From Thiosocius sp963759055 (GTDB lineage Bacteria > Pseudomonadota > Gammaproteobacteria > Chromatiales > Chromatiaceae), in NCBI GenBank assembly GCA_963759055.1, contig CAVWYD010000013.1, positions 186,001 to 250,000 of the forward strand: DNA of 64,000 nt, given 5' to 3'. This document shows, in pieces, positions 16,909 to 26,953 of the stretch. Within the stretch, counting starts at the first letter, position 1, and the number at the start of each line of letters is the position of its first letter. The position numbers and the translations under genes were made by a program. Under the pieces are notes generated by a model that saw nothing but the letters and a program-made list of their open reading frames with translations, was not told the origin of the DNA and ran no database searches.

Positions 16909-18822
16909 TTATTCGATCGGTTTTAACTCGATCTCCGCGCGATCACGCAGACTCCGGGTGAAGTAACGCAACTGCGCACTTGCGGCCACGTTGGTTGCCT
17001 GCTCAACAATCCCCTGCCTTTCAGCATCAGAGAGCGCAGCCAGTTCCCCGCCCTGCACGCCCGTCACCGCGATCACCATATAATCGCCTTCCGCCGAGAC
17101 CACACCCGCATAAGCGGTCGCGCCCTGTTCTGGCGGCTTGAGGCCGAAGGCCTTGGCAAGCACCTCTGCCGGCACCGTCGGCTGTTCCCGTCCCACCTCA
17201 CCGGGTTGCTCAAGCACCCACGCCTTGTCCGAGGCCAACTTCTCCAGCGATTTGCCACCCGCATCAAGCTCGGCAATAGCCTTTGCACCCGCCGCCGCCG
17301 CCGCTTCGGAGGCCTTGTCGACTTTGTAATCCTTCCCGAGCAGGTCAAGATTGTCCGCAAATGGCTTTACGCCCGCCGGCTCATGCTCTGCAACGCGGAC
17401 GACCAGTGCCTGCTGCTGGCCCACCTCGATAAGTTCGCTGTTGTTTCGCTCGACCAGCACGTCATCAGCGAAAGCAGCATTAACAACCCTGGGCGAACCG
17501 AGTGCACCCGGCAGCACCGCATCCCGGGTTATCCAGTCGGTGGTCTGCACTTTAAGCCCAAGTGCCTCGGCTGCCGGCGTGAGACTGTCGGGGCTTTCAT
17601 AGGCGGAATTCGCCAGCCGCTCCGCATAGTCAAAGTAAAGATTTTCAGCCTCGAACTTGCGAAAAGCCGACTCCACCTTTTCACGCAAATCCGCGAACCC
17701 GGCATCCGAGCCACCTCGAATATCGGTTACCTGAATGATGTGAAAACCGAAATCAGTCCGCACAAGCTCGCTGACTTCGTCTTTGTTCAACTCAAATGCT
17801 GCCTGCTCGAACGGCGGCACCATCAGGCCGCGCTCAACCCAGCCCAGGTCGCCGCCACTGCCTGCTGAACCCGGATCGTCGGAGTTCTCCTTGGCGAGGC
17901 TGGCAAAGTCACCACCTGCACGGACTTGCGCCAGGAGATCATCGGCCTTGTTCCTGGCCGCCTGTACCTCTTCGTCCGTAGCACTCGGCGATACCGAGAT
18001 TAGGATGTGTCGCATCGCCCGCTCTTCGGGTGCAACGAATTCGGTCCTGTGATCCTCGAAGTATTGTTCGAGCGCCTCTTCATTCACATCGACCAGGCCA
18101 GCCAGGGTCGCGGCATCCAGCAGCACATAACTGAGCTTCACCCGCTCAGGCGTGCGGTATCGATCGAGATTCGCCTCGTAATAGCTCTTCAGGTCGTCCT
18201 GGGAAAATTCTATCTGATCGAGAAACCGATCTGCCGCCACACGCGCAAAACTCAGCTTGCGCTTTTCATTGTTCAGGCTCACTCGCGTAGCAAGCTCGGT
18301 CTCGGTCACGAACGCACTGTCGCGGACGCCGCTGCGCAACTGGCCGAGCAACAAATCCTGGCGCACATCCTGTTCGAAGCCGGCCCGGCTCGTTCCTCGA
18401 TTGCGCACCGCGGTCTCATAGGACAGCTGGTCAAATCGACCATCGCGCTGAAACGCGGGAATGGACGAGATAAACCCGCGCGCCTGCATATCGCTGGTGC
18501 GCAGATTCCAGTCGGCACCGTTCTTTGCCAGCACCGCCTGCTCGACCATGCCCTCGAGCACCTGCTTTTTCAGGGCGCTGTCTTCAAAGAAATCGGCGCG
18601 ATACGCATCACCGAGGGACAGCCTCATGTTTTCACGGAAGTCGCGCGTGCGCTGATCCAGCATCCGTTGTGTAATCTTTTCGCCCTCAACGACAGCCACT
18701 TCCGGTTCGCTACCGACACCCAGATACTCCTGGATGCCCCATAAGGCGAAAGGGACACTGATGAGGATAACGATGGCCCAGGCAATCCAACCCTGAGCTT
18801 TTTCTCTGATGGCCTGCAACAT
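16909..18822 (-). CDS. ppiD: Periplasmic folding chaperone / peptidyl-prolyl isomerase PpiD
   Basis: Inner-membrane-anchored chaperone of the SurA/PpiD group, associated with the Sec translocon exit. The 637-residue protein begins MLQAIREKAQGWIAWAIVILI, giving one N-terminal transmembrane anchor. A SurA-like N-terminal domain follows, then a parvulin domain at about residues 260-365 with RAMRHILISV, LAKENSDDPGSAGSGGDLGW and FGFHIIQVTDI, and then a C-terminal helical domain. Length matches PpiD. It lies downstream of hupB and two tRNAs, the conserved lon-hupB-ppiD order of Gammaproteobacteria. Confidence 0.95.
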   Translation of the reverse strand: MLQAIREKAQGWIAWAIVILISVPFALWGIQEYLGVGSEPEVAVVEGEKITQRMLDQRTRDFRENMRLSLGDAYRADFFEDSALKKQVLEGMVEQAVLAKNGADWNLRTSDMQARGFISSIPAFQRDGRFDQLSYETAVRNRGTSRAGFEQDVRQDLLLGQLRSGVRDSAFVTETELATRVSLNNEKRKLSFARVAADRFLDQIEFSQDDLKSYYEANLDRYRTPERVKLSYVLLDAATLAGLVDVNEEALEQYFEDHRTEFVAPEERAMRHILISVSPSATDEEVQAARNKADDLLAQVRAGGDFASLAKENSDDPGSAGSGGDLGWVERGLMVPPFEQAAFELNKDEVSELVRTDFGFHIIQVTDIRGGSDAGFADLREKVESAFRKFEAENLYFDYAERLANSAYESPDSLTPAAEALGLKVQTTDWITRDAVLPGALGSPRVVNAAFADDVLVERNNSELIEVGQQQALVVRVAEHEPAGVKPFADNLDLLGKDYKVDKASEAAAAAGAKAIAELDAGGKSLEKLASDKAWVLEQPGEVGREQPTVPAEVLAKAFGLKPPEQGATAYAGVVSAEGDYMVIAVTGVQGGELAALSDAERQGIVEQATNVAASAQLRYFTRSLRDRAEIELKPIE

Positions 18823-18856
18823 GGTCGATGCGTCTATTCAGTGTTTCTGAAACGAA

Positions 18857-18884
18857 AAACGGGGTATCGAATGATACCCCGTTT
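18857..18884 (-). terminator. Intrinsic terminator of the tRNA-Val/tRNA-Asp transcript
   Basis: A perfect 12-bp stem (AAACGGGGTATC/GATACCCCGTTT) with a four-base loop lies 11 bp past the tRNA-Asp gene. On the minus strand it is followed by a T-rich stretch (GTTTTTCG), as expected of a rho-independent terminator. Confidence 0.85.
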
Positions 18885-18895
18885 AACCCTGGATA

Positions 18896-18972
18896 TGGCG
18901 GAGTGGACGGGACTCGAACCCGCGACCCCCGGCGTGACAGGCCGGTATTCTAACCAACTGAACTACCACTCC
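18896..18972 (-). tRNA. tRNA-Asp (anticodon GTC)
   Basis: A 77-nt tRNA with CCA encoded. The minus strand begins GGAGTGGTAGTTCAG. The anticodon stem-loop CGGCCTGTCACGCCG presents GTC, the T arm contains GGTTCGAGTCC, and the end CCACTCCGCCA pairs with the 5' acceptor strand. It is 9 bp downstream of tRNA-Val and presumably cotranscribed. Confidence 0.98.
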
Positions 18973-18981
18973 AATAAAACC

Positions 18982-19057
18982 TGGTGGGTGCTGCAGGGAT
19001 CGAACCTGCGACCCTCGCCTTGTAAGGGCGATGCTCTCCCAGCTGAGCTAAGCACCC
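18982..19057 (-). tRNA. tRNA-Val (anticodon TAC)
   Basis: A 76-nt tRNA with encoded CCA. The minus strand begins GGGTGCTTAGCTCAGCTGG. The anticodon arm CGCCCTTACAAGGCG presents TAC, the T arm is GCAGGTTCGATCCCTGC, and AGCACCC closes the acceptor stem. It lies just after hupB. Confidence 0.98.
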
Positions 19058-19071
19058 CGGAACGAGGCGCG

Positions 19072-19344
19072 CTAGTTTACTGCGTCTTTGAAGCCTTTTC
19101 CAGCCTTAAATGCCGGTGCTTTCGATGCCTTAATTTCGATCGCCATGCCGGTTTTTGGATTCCGGCCGGTGCGCGCAGCACGCTCCCGAAGGAGGAAGGT
19201 GCCGAAGCCGACAATGGATACGCTATCGTTGTTTTTGACCGCATTGGTGATGGCGTCGATCAGGCCATCCAGTGCGCGACCGGCTGCTGCCTTCGAGATG
19301 TCGGCGGAATCAGCCATGGCGTCGATCAATTCAGATTTATTCAT
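19072..19344 (-). CDS. hupB: DNA-binding protein HU (beta type)
   Basis: Nucleoid protein of 90 residues that bends and compacts DNA. The start MNKSELIDAMADSADISK, the core GFGTFLLRERAARTGRNPKTG with the DNA-intercalating arm, and the end APAFKAGKGFKDAVN are all classic HU. An AAGGGGG ribosome site lies upstream. It sits between lon and two tRNA genes, as in many Gammaproteobacteria. The intergenic stretch to lon (19345-19548) holds no other gene. Confidence 0.98.
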   Translation of the reverse strand: MNKSELIDAMADSADISKAAAGRALDGLIDAITNAVKNNDSVSIVGFGTFLLRERAARTGRNPKTGMAIEIKASKAPAFKAGKGFKDAVN

Positions 19345-19548
19345 TCAGACGGTACCCCCTTAAAGAAATACAAATACAGCCCTGTCCGTATAAGACTGTA
19401 AATTTGGTGTTTTGATTTTGTCAGTAGAGCTGACCAAGCTATGCGGGCCGCTGTTATAGCAGCCACAAAAATTCAGTGTCAAGCAAGCGCTACAAGATGT
19501 TTGAACGGCTTGCCTGACACTGTTTTCTACCAGCGTTCCCGACCGAGT

Positions 19549-21996
19549 TCAATGATGGCGCAGCCCGTCATTTGCATCCTCGGCATTTTCTTCTTTGCTT
19601 TCAGTGGCCTTGGTCTCTTTCTTTTTTTCCGTGGGACGTGGTTCAGGGCGATCAGCCAAGGCAATTTCAAGCACTTCGTCAATCCAGCGCACCGGTTTTA
19701 TGTCGAGATTCTGTTTGATGTTCTTCGGCATCTCGACCAGGTCGCGCTCGTTTTCCTGCGGAATGATCACGGTCTGAATACCACCGCGGAGCGCCGCCAA
19801 CAGCTTCTCTTTGAGACCCCCGATCGGCAACACCTCGCCGCGCAAGGTGATCTCTCCGGTCATCGCCACATCGGCCCGCACCGGAATATTGGTCAATGCG
19901 GATGCCAGCGAAGTGGCCATGCCGATACCCGCGCTGGGGCCATCCTTGGGCGTGGCACCTTCCGGCACGTGAATGTGAACATCCAATTGCTGGTAAAAAT
20001 CATCATCCAGACCGAGCGTGGCCGCACGACTGCGCACAACCGTCATCGCGGCCTGAATCGACTCTTTCATCACGTCACCCAACTGGCCGGTATGGGTGAG
20101 GCGCCCCTTGCCGGTAGTCAGCGCAGTTTCAATGCGCAGCAATTCGCCACCGACTTCTGTCCAGGCCAAACCGGTAACCTGGCCAACCTGGTCATGCTCA
20201 TCCGCCCGCCCGTAACGAAAACGTTTTACGCCAAGATACTTTCCCAGGTTCTTTGACGTTACGTTGATCCTCTTGCCCTTCTTGCCCGCCAACAGCACGT
20301 CTTTCACCACCTTGCGGCAGATCTTCGAGATCTCGCGCTCGACGTTTCGAACACCCGCCTCACGCGTGTAATAGCGGACGATATCGCGCACCGCGCTCTC
20401 GGCAATTTTCAGCTCTTCGCTCTTCAGGCCGTTGTTCTTGATCTGCTTCGGTATCAGATAATTCTGGGCGATGTTGATCTTCTCGTCTTCGGTGTAGCCC
20501 GAAAGACGAATGACTTCCATTCTGTCCAGCAGCGCCGGCGGGATATTCATGCTGTTCGCTGTCGCGACGAACATGATCTCCGACAGATCGAAGTCCACTT
20601 CCAGATAGTGATCCTGGAACGTATGGTTCTGTTCGGGATCGAGCACCTCGAGCAATGCCGAGGCCGGGTCACCCCGAAAATCCATTGCCATCTTGTCGAT
20701 CTCGTCGAGCAGGAAGAACGGATTCTTGGTTCCGGCCTTGGTCAGATTCTGGACGATCTTGCCGGGCATGGCGCCGATATAGGTGCGCCGATGTCCACGG
20801 ATCTCGGCCTCGTCACGCACGCCACCCAGGGCCATGCGAATGAATTTGCGGTTGGTGGCACGTGCGATCGACTGGCCCAGCGAAGTCTTGCCAACCCCGG
20901 GCGGGCCCACAAGGCACAGGATCGGACCCTTCAGTTTGCGCACGCGCTGCTGTACCGCCAGGTATTCGAGGATCCGCTCCTTGATCTTTTCCAGTCCGTA
21001 GTGATCGGCATCCAGAACCTCTTCGGCCTTGGCGATATCGTTTCTTACCTTGGTGCGCTTCTTCCAGGGCACACTGACCAGGGCATCGATATAGTTCCGT
21101 ACCACAGTCGCCTCGGCCGACATCGGCGACATCAGTTTCAGTTTACTGAGCTCGGCTGTGGCCTTGGTTTTGGCCTCCTTGCTCATCCCCGCCTTGTCGA
21201 TCTTTTCACCGAGTTCTTCCAACTCGTTGGGCGCATCATCGAGTTCACCGAGTTCCTTCTGAATTGCCTTCATCTGCTCATTCAGATAGTACTCACGCTG
21301 GTTCTTCTCCATCTGGCGCTTGACCCGGCCGCGAATGCGCTTCTCCATCTGAAGTATGTCGTTCTCGCCTTCCATCAGTGCCATCAGGTGCTCAAGGCGC
21401 TCGCGCACATCGAACATCTCCAGCACATGCTGCTTCTCATCGAGTTTCAGCGCCATGTGCGCGGCCATGGTATCTGCGAGTCGAGACGGCTCGTCGATAC
21501 TCGCCAGCGAGGTCAGAACCTCCGGCGGCACCTTCTTGTTCAGCTTCACGTACTGGTCAAACAGCGCCGTCGCCGATCGCATCAAGACTTCCATCTCGCG
21601 TTCGGGCAGCTCGATGATATCGCCGGCTGCATCGATCTCCGCCGTAAAGAAATCGTCCACCGCGGCCATGGATTTGATCTTAGCGCGCTCGCCGCCCTCT
21701 ACCAGCACCTTTACCGTGCCATCCGGGAGCTTCAGAAGCTGCAGAATGCTGGCCAGCGTACCGATCTCGTACATGTCCTGCGGCTGCGGCTCATCCACAT
21801 CGGCACTTTTCTGCGCCACAAGCAGGATCTGCTTGTTGTCCGACATCGCGGCATCCAGCGCCTTAATCGATTTTTCCCTGCCTACGAAAAGCGGGATGAC
21901 CATGTGCGGATATACGACGACATCACGGAGCGGAAGCACCGGGACGGCACCTGACTGGTCGTCGAGCACACTAACTGCAGTATCTTCCTGTCCCAT
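19549..21996 (-). CDS. lon: ATP-dependent protease La (Lon)
   Basis: Soluble AAA+ serine protease for damaged and regulatory proteins. It has an N-terminal substrate domain (PVLPLRDVVVYPHMVIPLFVG), Walker A GPPGVGKTSLG, Walker B FFLLDEIDK, and the Ser-Lys protease domain with PKDGPSAGIGMA and the Lys in GGLKEKLLAA. I chose the ATG at 21996 because AGGGAGG lies eight bases before it; a frame opening at 22017 would swallow that site. The 815-residue length is normal. The C-terminal tail is Lys/Glu-rich. A heat-shock-type promoter is proposed upstream. Confidence 0.97.
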   Translation of the reverse strand: MGQEDTAVSVLDDQSGAVPVLPLRDVVVYPHMVIPLFVGREKSIKALDAAMSDNKQILLVAQKSADVDEPQPQDMYEIGTLASILQLLKLPDGTVKVLVEGGERAKIKSMAAVDDFFTAEIDAAGDIIELPEREMEVLMRSATALFDQYVKLNKKVPPEVLTSLASIDEPSRLADTMAAHMALKLDEKQHVLEMFDVRERLEHLMALMEGENDILQMEKRIRGRVKRQMEKNQREYYLNEQMKAIQKELGELDDAPNELEELGEKIDKAGMSKEAKTKATAELSKLKLMSPMSAEATVVRNYIDALVSVPWKKRTKVRNDIAKAEEVLDADHYGLEKIKERILEYLAVQQRVRKLKGPILCLVGPPGVGKTSLGQSIARATNRKFIRMALGGVRDEAEIRGHRRTYIGAMPGKIVQNLTKAGTKNPFFLLDEIDKMAMDFRGDPASALLEVLDPEQNHTFQDHYLEVDFDLSEIMFVATANSMNIPPALLDRMEVIRLSGYTEDEKINIAQNYLIPKQIKNNGLKSEELKIAESAVRDIVRYYTREAGVRNVEREISKICRKVVKDVLLAGKKGKRINVTSKNLGKYLGVKRFRYGRADEHDQVGQVTGLAWTEVGGELLRIETALTTGKGRLTHTGQLGDVMKESIQAAMTVVRSRAATLGLDDDFYQQLDVHIHVPEGATPKDGPSAGIGMATSLASALTNIPVRADVAMTGEITLRGEVLPIGGLKEKLLAALRGGIQTVIIPQENERDLVEMPKNIKQNLDIKPVRWIDEVLEIALADRPEPRPTEKKKETKATESKEENAEDANDGLRHH

Positions 21997-22084
21997 CGGG
22001 ATCCTCCCTCGCCGCACTCTGGTACGGGGTTAAATCGGGCAAACGCGTCGTCGGCAGCTCAATCGAGCTCTCCGGCCCTGCTCA

Positions 22085-22113
22085 ACATGCGGGCTCATGT
22101 CGGAAAATTCAAC
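22085..22113 (-). promoter_or_regulatory. Candidate heat-shock (sigma-32-like) promoter for lon
   Basis: On the minus strand GTTGAAT (22113-22107) and CCGCATGT (22092-22085) are separated by 14 bp. They match CTTGAAA and CCCCATNT at 5/7 and 6 of the 7 defined positions. The lon start is about 88 bp downstream. The remaining sequence from 21997 to 22277 between clpX and lon shows no gene. Confidence 0.4.
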
Positions 22114-22277
22114 CGGTAAAAGCTGCGTAATCTCGACACAGCCGGATGACACGTGGCGCGCCAACCTGTGCAGGTCGGGCTGTTCCCGCCGCATGCGGGT
22201 GAATCAAAGAACGATTTGACCGAATCTGGACAACATGGCTGCGCGAGAAAACCGTAGATCTGCAGCGCGAAACGTCT

Positions 22278-23559
<1,282 letters not shown>

Positions 23560-23692
23560 AGTTGTCCACCTTTCATCTGCACCGCCTCACGACCGTTTCC
23601 GAGGGCCGGGGCGGCTACGCGCCCTGTTTCACTCATGATATCCAAATGCCTTCGGATAACAAGCCACCCAATACCCGTGGATTTTGACGCTG

Positions 23693-24313
23693 TCAGTCGC
23701 CGGCGTCAGGCCGCTGGGTCAAAACCTGGTCGATGAGACCATAGGCTACCGACTGCTCGGCACTCAAGAAGTTGTCGCGATCGGTATCCAGCCCGATCTG
23801 TTCCAGGTCCTGGCCCGTGTGTCGCGCAAGAATCATATTGAGTCTTTCACGCACCAGGAGGATTTCCTTGGCATGAATCTCGATATCCGTCGCCTGGCCC
23901 TGATAACCACCCAACGGCTGGTGAATCATGATCCGGGAGTGCGGCAGTGCATAACGTTTGCCCGCCTCGCCCCCCGCCAGCAAGAGCGCGCCCATGCTGG
24001 CGGCCTGCCCTATGCACATGGTGGTGACGTGGGAACGAATGAACTGCATGGTGTCGTAGATCGCAAGCCCGGCGGTCACCGACCCGCCCGGCGAGTTGAT
24101 ATAAAGGTGGATATCTTTGTCAGGGTTTTCCGATTCAAGGAAAAGGAGCTGCGCCACGATCAGGTTGGCCATGTGGTCTTCGACCGGCCCCACACAGAAG
24201 ATCACGCGCTCTTTCAGCAGCCTCGAGTAGATGTCGTACGCACGCTCGCCGCGCGCACTCTGCTCTACCACCATCGGCACCAGGCCGAGACTCATCGGTT
24301 CGAATTGATTCAT
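23693..24313 (-). CDS. clpP: ATP-dependent Clp protease proteolytic subunit
   Basis: Serine protease of 206 residues that forms the ClpP tetradecamer. It shows the family features LLKERVIFCVGPVED and INSPGGSVTAGLAIYDTM, the catalytic Ser in CIGQAASMGALLLA, the catalytic His in SRIMIHQPLGG, and the Asp in GLDTDRDNFLSA. It lies downstream of tig and upstream of clpX, the standard tig-clpP-clpX-lon order. A short inverted repeat TTGAAG/CTTCAA (24344-24359) sits in the tig-clpP gap, role unknown. Confidence 0.97.
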   Translation of the reverse strand: MNQFEPMSLGLVPMVVEQSARGERAYDIYSRLLKERVIFCVGPVEDHMANLIVAQLLFLESENPDKDIHLYINSPGGSVTAGLAIYDTMQFIRSHVTTMCIGQAASMGALLLAGGEAGKRYALPHSRIMIHQPLGGYQGQATDIEIHAKEILLVRERLNMILARHTGQDLEQIGLDTDRDNFLSAEQSVAYGLIDQVLTQRPDAGD

Positions 24314-24382
24314 GTCCTGCTTATCGGATGTTGCTGGAATTACTTGAAGCTACCTTCAAAACACTGACCGGGCAAGCCTGCT

Positions 24383-25684
24383 TTATGCAGTGTTACCCAT
24401 GATCTCGGAAAATGCCTTGTTTTCGTCGGCAATCTGAACCTGCCCGATGACCCACTCCACCACCTGATTCTCAAGCACCAGATTTTCGATAGTGGCACGT
24501 GCATTCTTGTCCTGCATGTAGTAATCGACCACTTCCTGAGGGTTTTCATACGACTCAGCGAACTCGGCGATGGTCTCACGGATCCGGTCTTCATCCGCCT
24601 TGAACTCCTGCGCGCTCATGATCTCGGCGACCAGCAGGCCGAGGTGAACCCGACGGCGCGCCTGCTCCTCAAAAATGCTGACCGGCAGGTCCATGCTGCT
24701 GCTCTGGCCGCGCTGCTGCATGTCCTGCACCATCTGTTCCTTCATGCGTTCCGCTTCCTGCGTGACCATTGCCTTGGGAATGTCCATCGGGTTTGCCGCA
24801 ACCAGCACATCCATTACCCGCTCCTTGGTGACACTGTTCAACTTCTGCTTCAGCTCGTGCCGCATGTTCTTGGCGATGTCCGCGCGCAGAGCATCGACGG
24901 TACCCGCTTCGACCCCAAAGGCCTTGATGAACTCCTCGTCCAGCTCCGGCATCTGGGGCTCGGCGACGCGCAAGACCTTGACCTCGAAAGTGGCGTCTTT
25001 GCCGGCCAGGTGCTGGGCCCGATAATCTTCCGGGAAAGTGACCTCGAGCGTGCGTTCATCACCCGCCTTGGCTCCCAGCAGACCGGACTCAAAGCCTTCC
25101 ACCATCGAACCCGAGCCGAGCACGAGCGGCACATTCTCGGCAGTTCCGCCCTCGAAGGCCTCACCGTCGACCATTCCCTTGAAATCCAGATGCACGGTAT
25201 CGCCGTCTTGTGCAGCGCGATCGACATCATTCCAGACAGTGCGCTGCTTGCGCAGTTTCTCGATCATTTCATCAATGTCGGACTCGCCGACCTCGGCCGT
25301 CGGCCGGGTGAGCGACTGGCCGGACAGGTCGGCAACCTTCACTTCGGGCATCACCTCGAAGATGGCCGTATAGCCCAGGCCACCCTCCTCTGCCGACTCG
25401 CGCAACTCCACCTGCGGCTCGCCCGCGGGCATCAGTTTCTCCTGGCTGGCTGCCTCGTACAGGGTCTCCTGGATCAGGGTGCCGTAGGTTTCCTGGCGCA
25501 CCTGATCGCCGAAACGCTGCTTGATGGTGCGCATCGGCACCTTGCCCGGGCGGAATCCGTCCAATCGCACATGCCGCGCCAGGTCCCTGAGCTTTTTGTC
25601 CATCTCGGCAGTGACACGCTCTGCCGGCAGATCAACCAAAAGACGCTTCTCGAGGCCCTCGCCCGATTCAACAGAAACTTGCAT
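24383..25684 (-). CDS. tig: Trigger factor
   Basis: Ribosome-associated chaperone with prolyl isomerase activity. The 433-residue protein has the ribosome-binding signature within FRPGKVPMRTIKQRFG. An FKBP-type domain covers about residues 155-240 (GDTVHLDFKGMVDGEAFEGG, and later VTFPEDYRAQHLAGK). The helical C-terminal chaperone domain follows. The start MQVSVESGEGLEKRLLVDLP is typical. It heads the tig-clpP-clpX-lon group. Confidence 0.97.
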   Translation of the reverse strand: MQVSVESGEGLEKRLLVDLPAERVTAEMDKKLRDLARHVRLDGFRPGKVPMRTIKQRFGDQVRQETYGTLIQETLYEAASQEKLMPAGEPQVELRESAEEGGLGYTAIFEVMPEVKVADLSGQSLTRPTAEVGESDIDEMIEKLRKQRTVWNDVDRAAQDGDTVHLDFKGMVDGEAFEGGTAENVPLVLGSGSMVEGFESGLLGAKAGDERTLEVTFPEDYRAQHLAGKDATFEVKVLRVAEPQMPELDEEFIKAFGVEAGTVDALRADIAKNMRHELKQKLNSVTKERVMDVLVAANPMDIPKAMVTQEAERMKEQMVQDMQQRGQSSSMDLPVSIFEEQARRRVHLGLLVAEIMSAQEFKADEDRIRETIAEFAESYENPQEVVDYYMQDKNARATIENLVLENQVVEWVIGQVQIADENKAFSEIMGNTA

Positions 25685-25778
25685 TCCAATCCACCCCGGC
25701 AGCTCTTACTGCCCGTTAACTCTGTTCGGTTTAAAATGACCGGCACGCGCCAGTCGGATGTCGGCAATCAGAGACAAA

Positions 25779-25863
25779 TGGTGCGAAAGGAGAGACTCGA
25801 ACTCTCAAGGGTTGCCCCACTGGAACCTAAATCCAGCGCGTCTGCCAGTTCCGCCACTTTCGC
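25779..25863 (-). tRNA. tRNA-Leu (anticodon TAG)
   Basis: An 85-nt class II tRNA with encoded CCA. The minus strand begins GCGAAAGTGGCGGAACTGG. The anticodon stem CTGGA/TCCAG encloses the loop TTTAGGT, giving anticodon TAG. A variable arm (TGGGGCAACCC) follows, then the T arm GAGTTCGAGTC, and CTTTCGC closes the acceptor stem. It lies upstream of tig on the same strand. Confidence 0.97.
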
Positions 25864-25943
25864 TTGTCTCGTGCGAATCGCGCATTATACAAGACAGCGC
25901 GCCGACCGAAATAGCCCTGAATCGACTAAGAATCACTCCCGCG

Positions 25944-26822
25944 ATGCCCGTTTTTCTCTATTTTCTCGTCTACCTGTTCGTCTGCCTCGGCATTGCGATC
26001 GTCATCGTGCCGCCAATCCAGCCCTGGCTGTTTGAACCCGTCGGTCTCGAACCCGAAAGCAGCCTGTACCGCTTCGCGATGCTTTCGGCCCTGCTAGGAA
26101 TGCCATTCTTTCTTCGATATCTGGGCCTGAACAGCTGGAAGTCTGCCGGATTCACCCTTGGCGGACGGGCCGCCTGGGCAGCCATGGGCACGGGTCTCCT
26201 GGTCGGCATCGGCATCATGATCGCCTTGACCGCCGCACAATGGCTGCTGGACATTCGCCATTTCGCGCCCCCTGTGCACAAGTGGAACCCACCCTATTTC
26301 GTCCGCACCCTGTTCTCCGGGCTGATTGCGGGGCTGGCTGTCGGTCTTATCGAGGAGACGTTTTTCCGCGGCCTGCTGCACACCGGCATGCGCCGCAGCC
26401 TGGCCTTCTGGCCGACCGCGACCACTACCGCCCTGCTTTATGCAGCACTGCATTTCATGAAACCCGAATCCCTGGCGGGTGCCGAGTTCAACAGCGCCAC
26501 GGCGCTCGATTCAATCGCCACCGGCCTGGGCAGAATCTGGGATTTCGCACCAATTGCGGACAGCTTCATCACCCTGGTGGTGGTCGGTCTGTTTCTCAGC
26601 ATGGTGCGCGAGCGGACCGGCAACATCATCTGGGCGATCGCGATCCATGCCGGCTGGGTCATGATCATCAAAATGACGAAATACCTTACCGACACCAGTG
26701 TCGTTGATGGCAAGGCTTCTTTCTGGATTGGAAGCTACGACTACATCACAGGCTGGATGGCAACCCTCTGGCTCGGGTCGATCGCCGCCGCATATTGGCT
26801 GTACACAAGGCCCAGAGGCTGA
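25944..26822 (+). CDS. CPBP-family intramembrane protein (putative metalloprotease)
   Basis: Polytopic membrane protein of about 292 residues, with hydrophobic helices throughout. The CPBP (Abi/CAAX-protease-like) motifs are present: EETFFRGLL (paired Glu plus Arg), then ALHFMKP and a late AIHAGW, which supply His residues. Family members process prenylated proteins in eukaryotes; bacterial roles are mostly unknown. I chose the ATG at 25944 because the longer frame begins inside tRNA-Leu. It is transcribed away from the tRNA and is followed by a repeat element. Confidence 0.8.
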   Translation: MPVFLYFLVYLFVCLGIAIVIVPPIQPWLFEPVGLEPESSLYRFAMLSALLGMPFFLRYLGLNSWKSAGFTLGGRAAWAAMGTGLLVGIGIMIALTAAQWLLDIRHFAPPVHKWNPPYFVRTLFSGLIAGLAVGLIEETFFRGLLHTGMRRSLAFWPTATTTALLYAALHFMKPESLAGAEFNSATALDSIATGLGRIWDFAPIADSFITLVVVGLFLSMVRERTGNIIWAIAIHAGWVMIIKMTKYLTDTSVVDGKASFWIGSYDYITGWMATLWLGSIAAAYWLYTRPRG

Positions 26823-26836
26823 TTCAAGACCCAAGT

Positions 26837-26950
26837 CACAAGACACGAAGGGCACAGAGAACTCAGAGACTCAAAGTGTTCCTCAGACGGTCTATCCCGA
26901 CTGGCCAGCGCCAGTTCACCGTGTCCTTTGCGCCTCCGTGCCCTCTGCGT
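26837..26950. repeat. MITE-like intergenic repeat (copy 2, degenerate)
   Basis: It resembles the element at 9192-9315: a left arm (CACAAGACACGAAGGGCAC) and a right arm (GTGTCCTTTGCGCCTCCGTG) that read as mirrored, diverged ends. A central CTGGCCAGCGCCAG at 26901-26914 shares CAGCGCCAG with copy 1. It abuts the 3' end of the acyl-CoA ligase gene and has no coding potential. Confidence 0.45.
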
Positions 26951-26953
26951 TGC

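Noticed and set aside
20608..21954. 448-residue plus-strand frame opposite lon
   Set aside because: The lon frame is conserved throughout; the antisense frame has no recognisable domain and is a codon-bias artefact.
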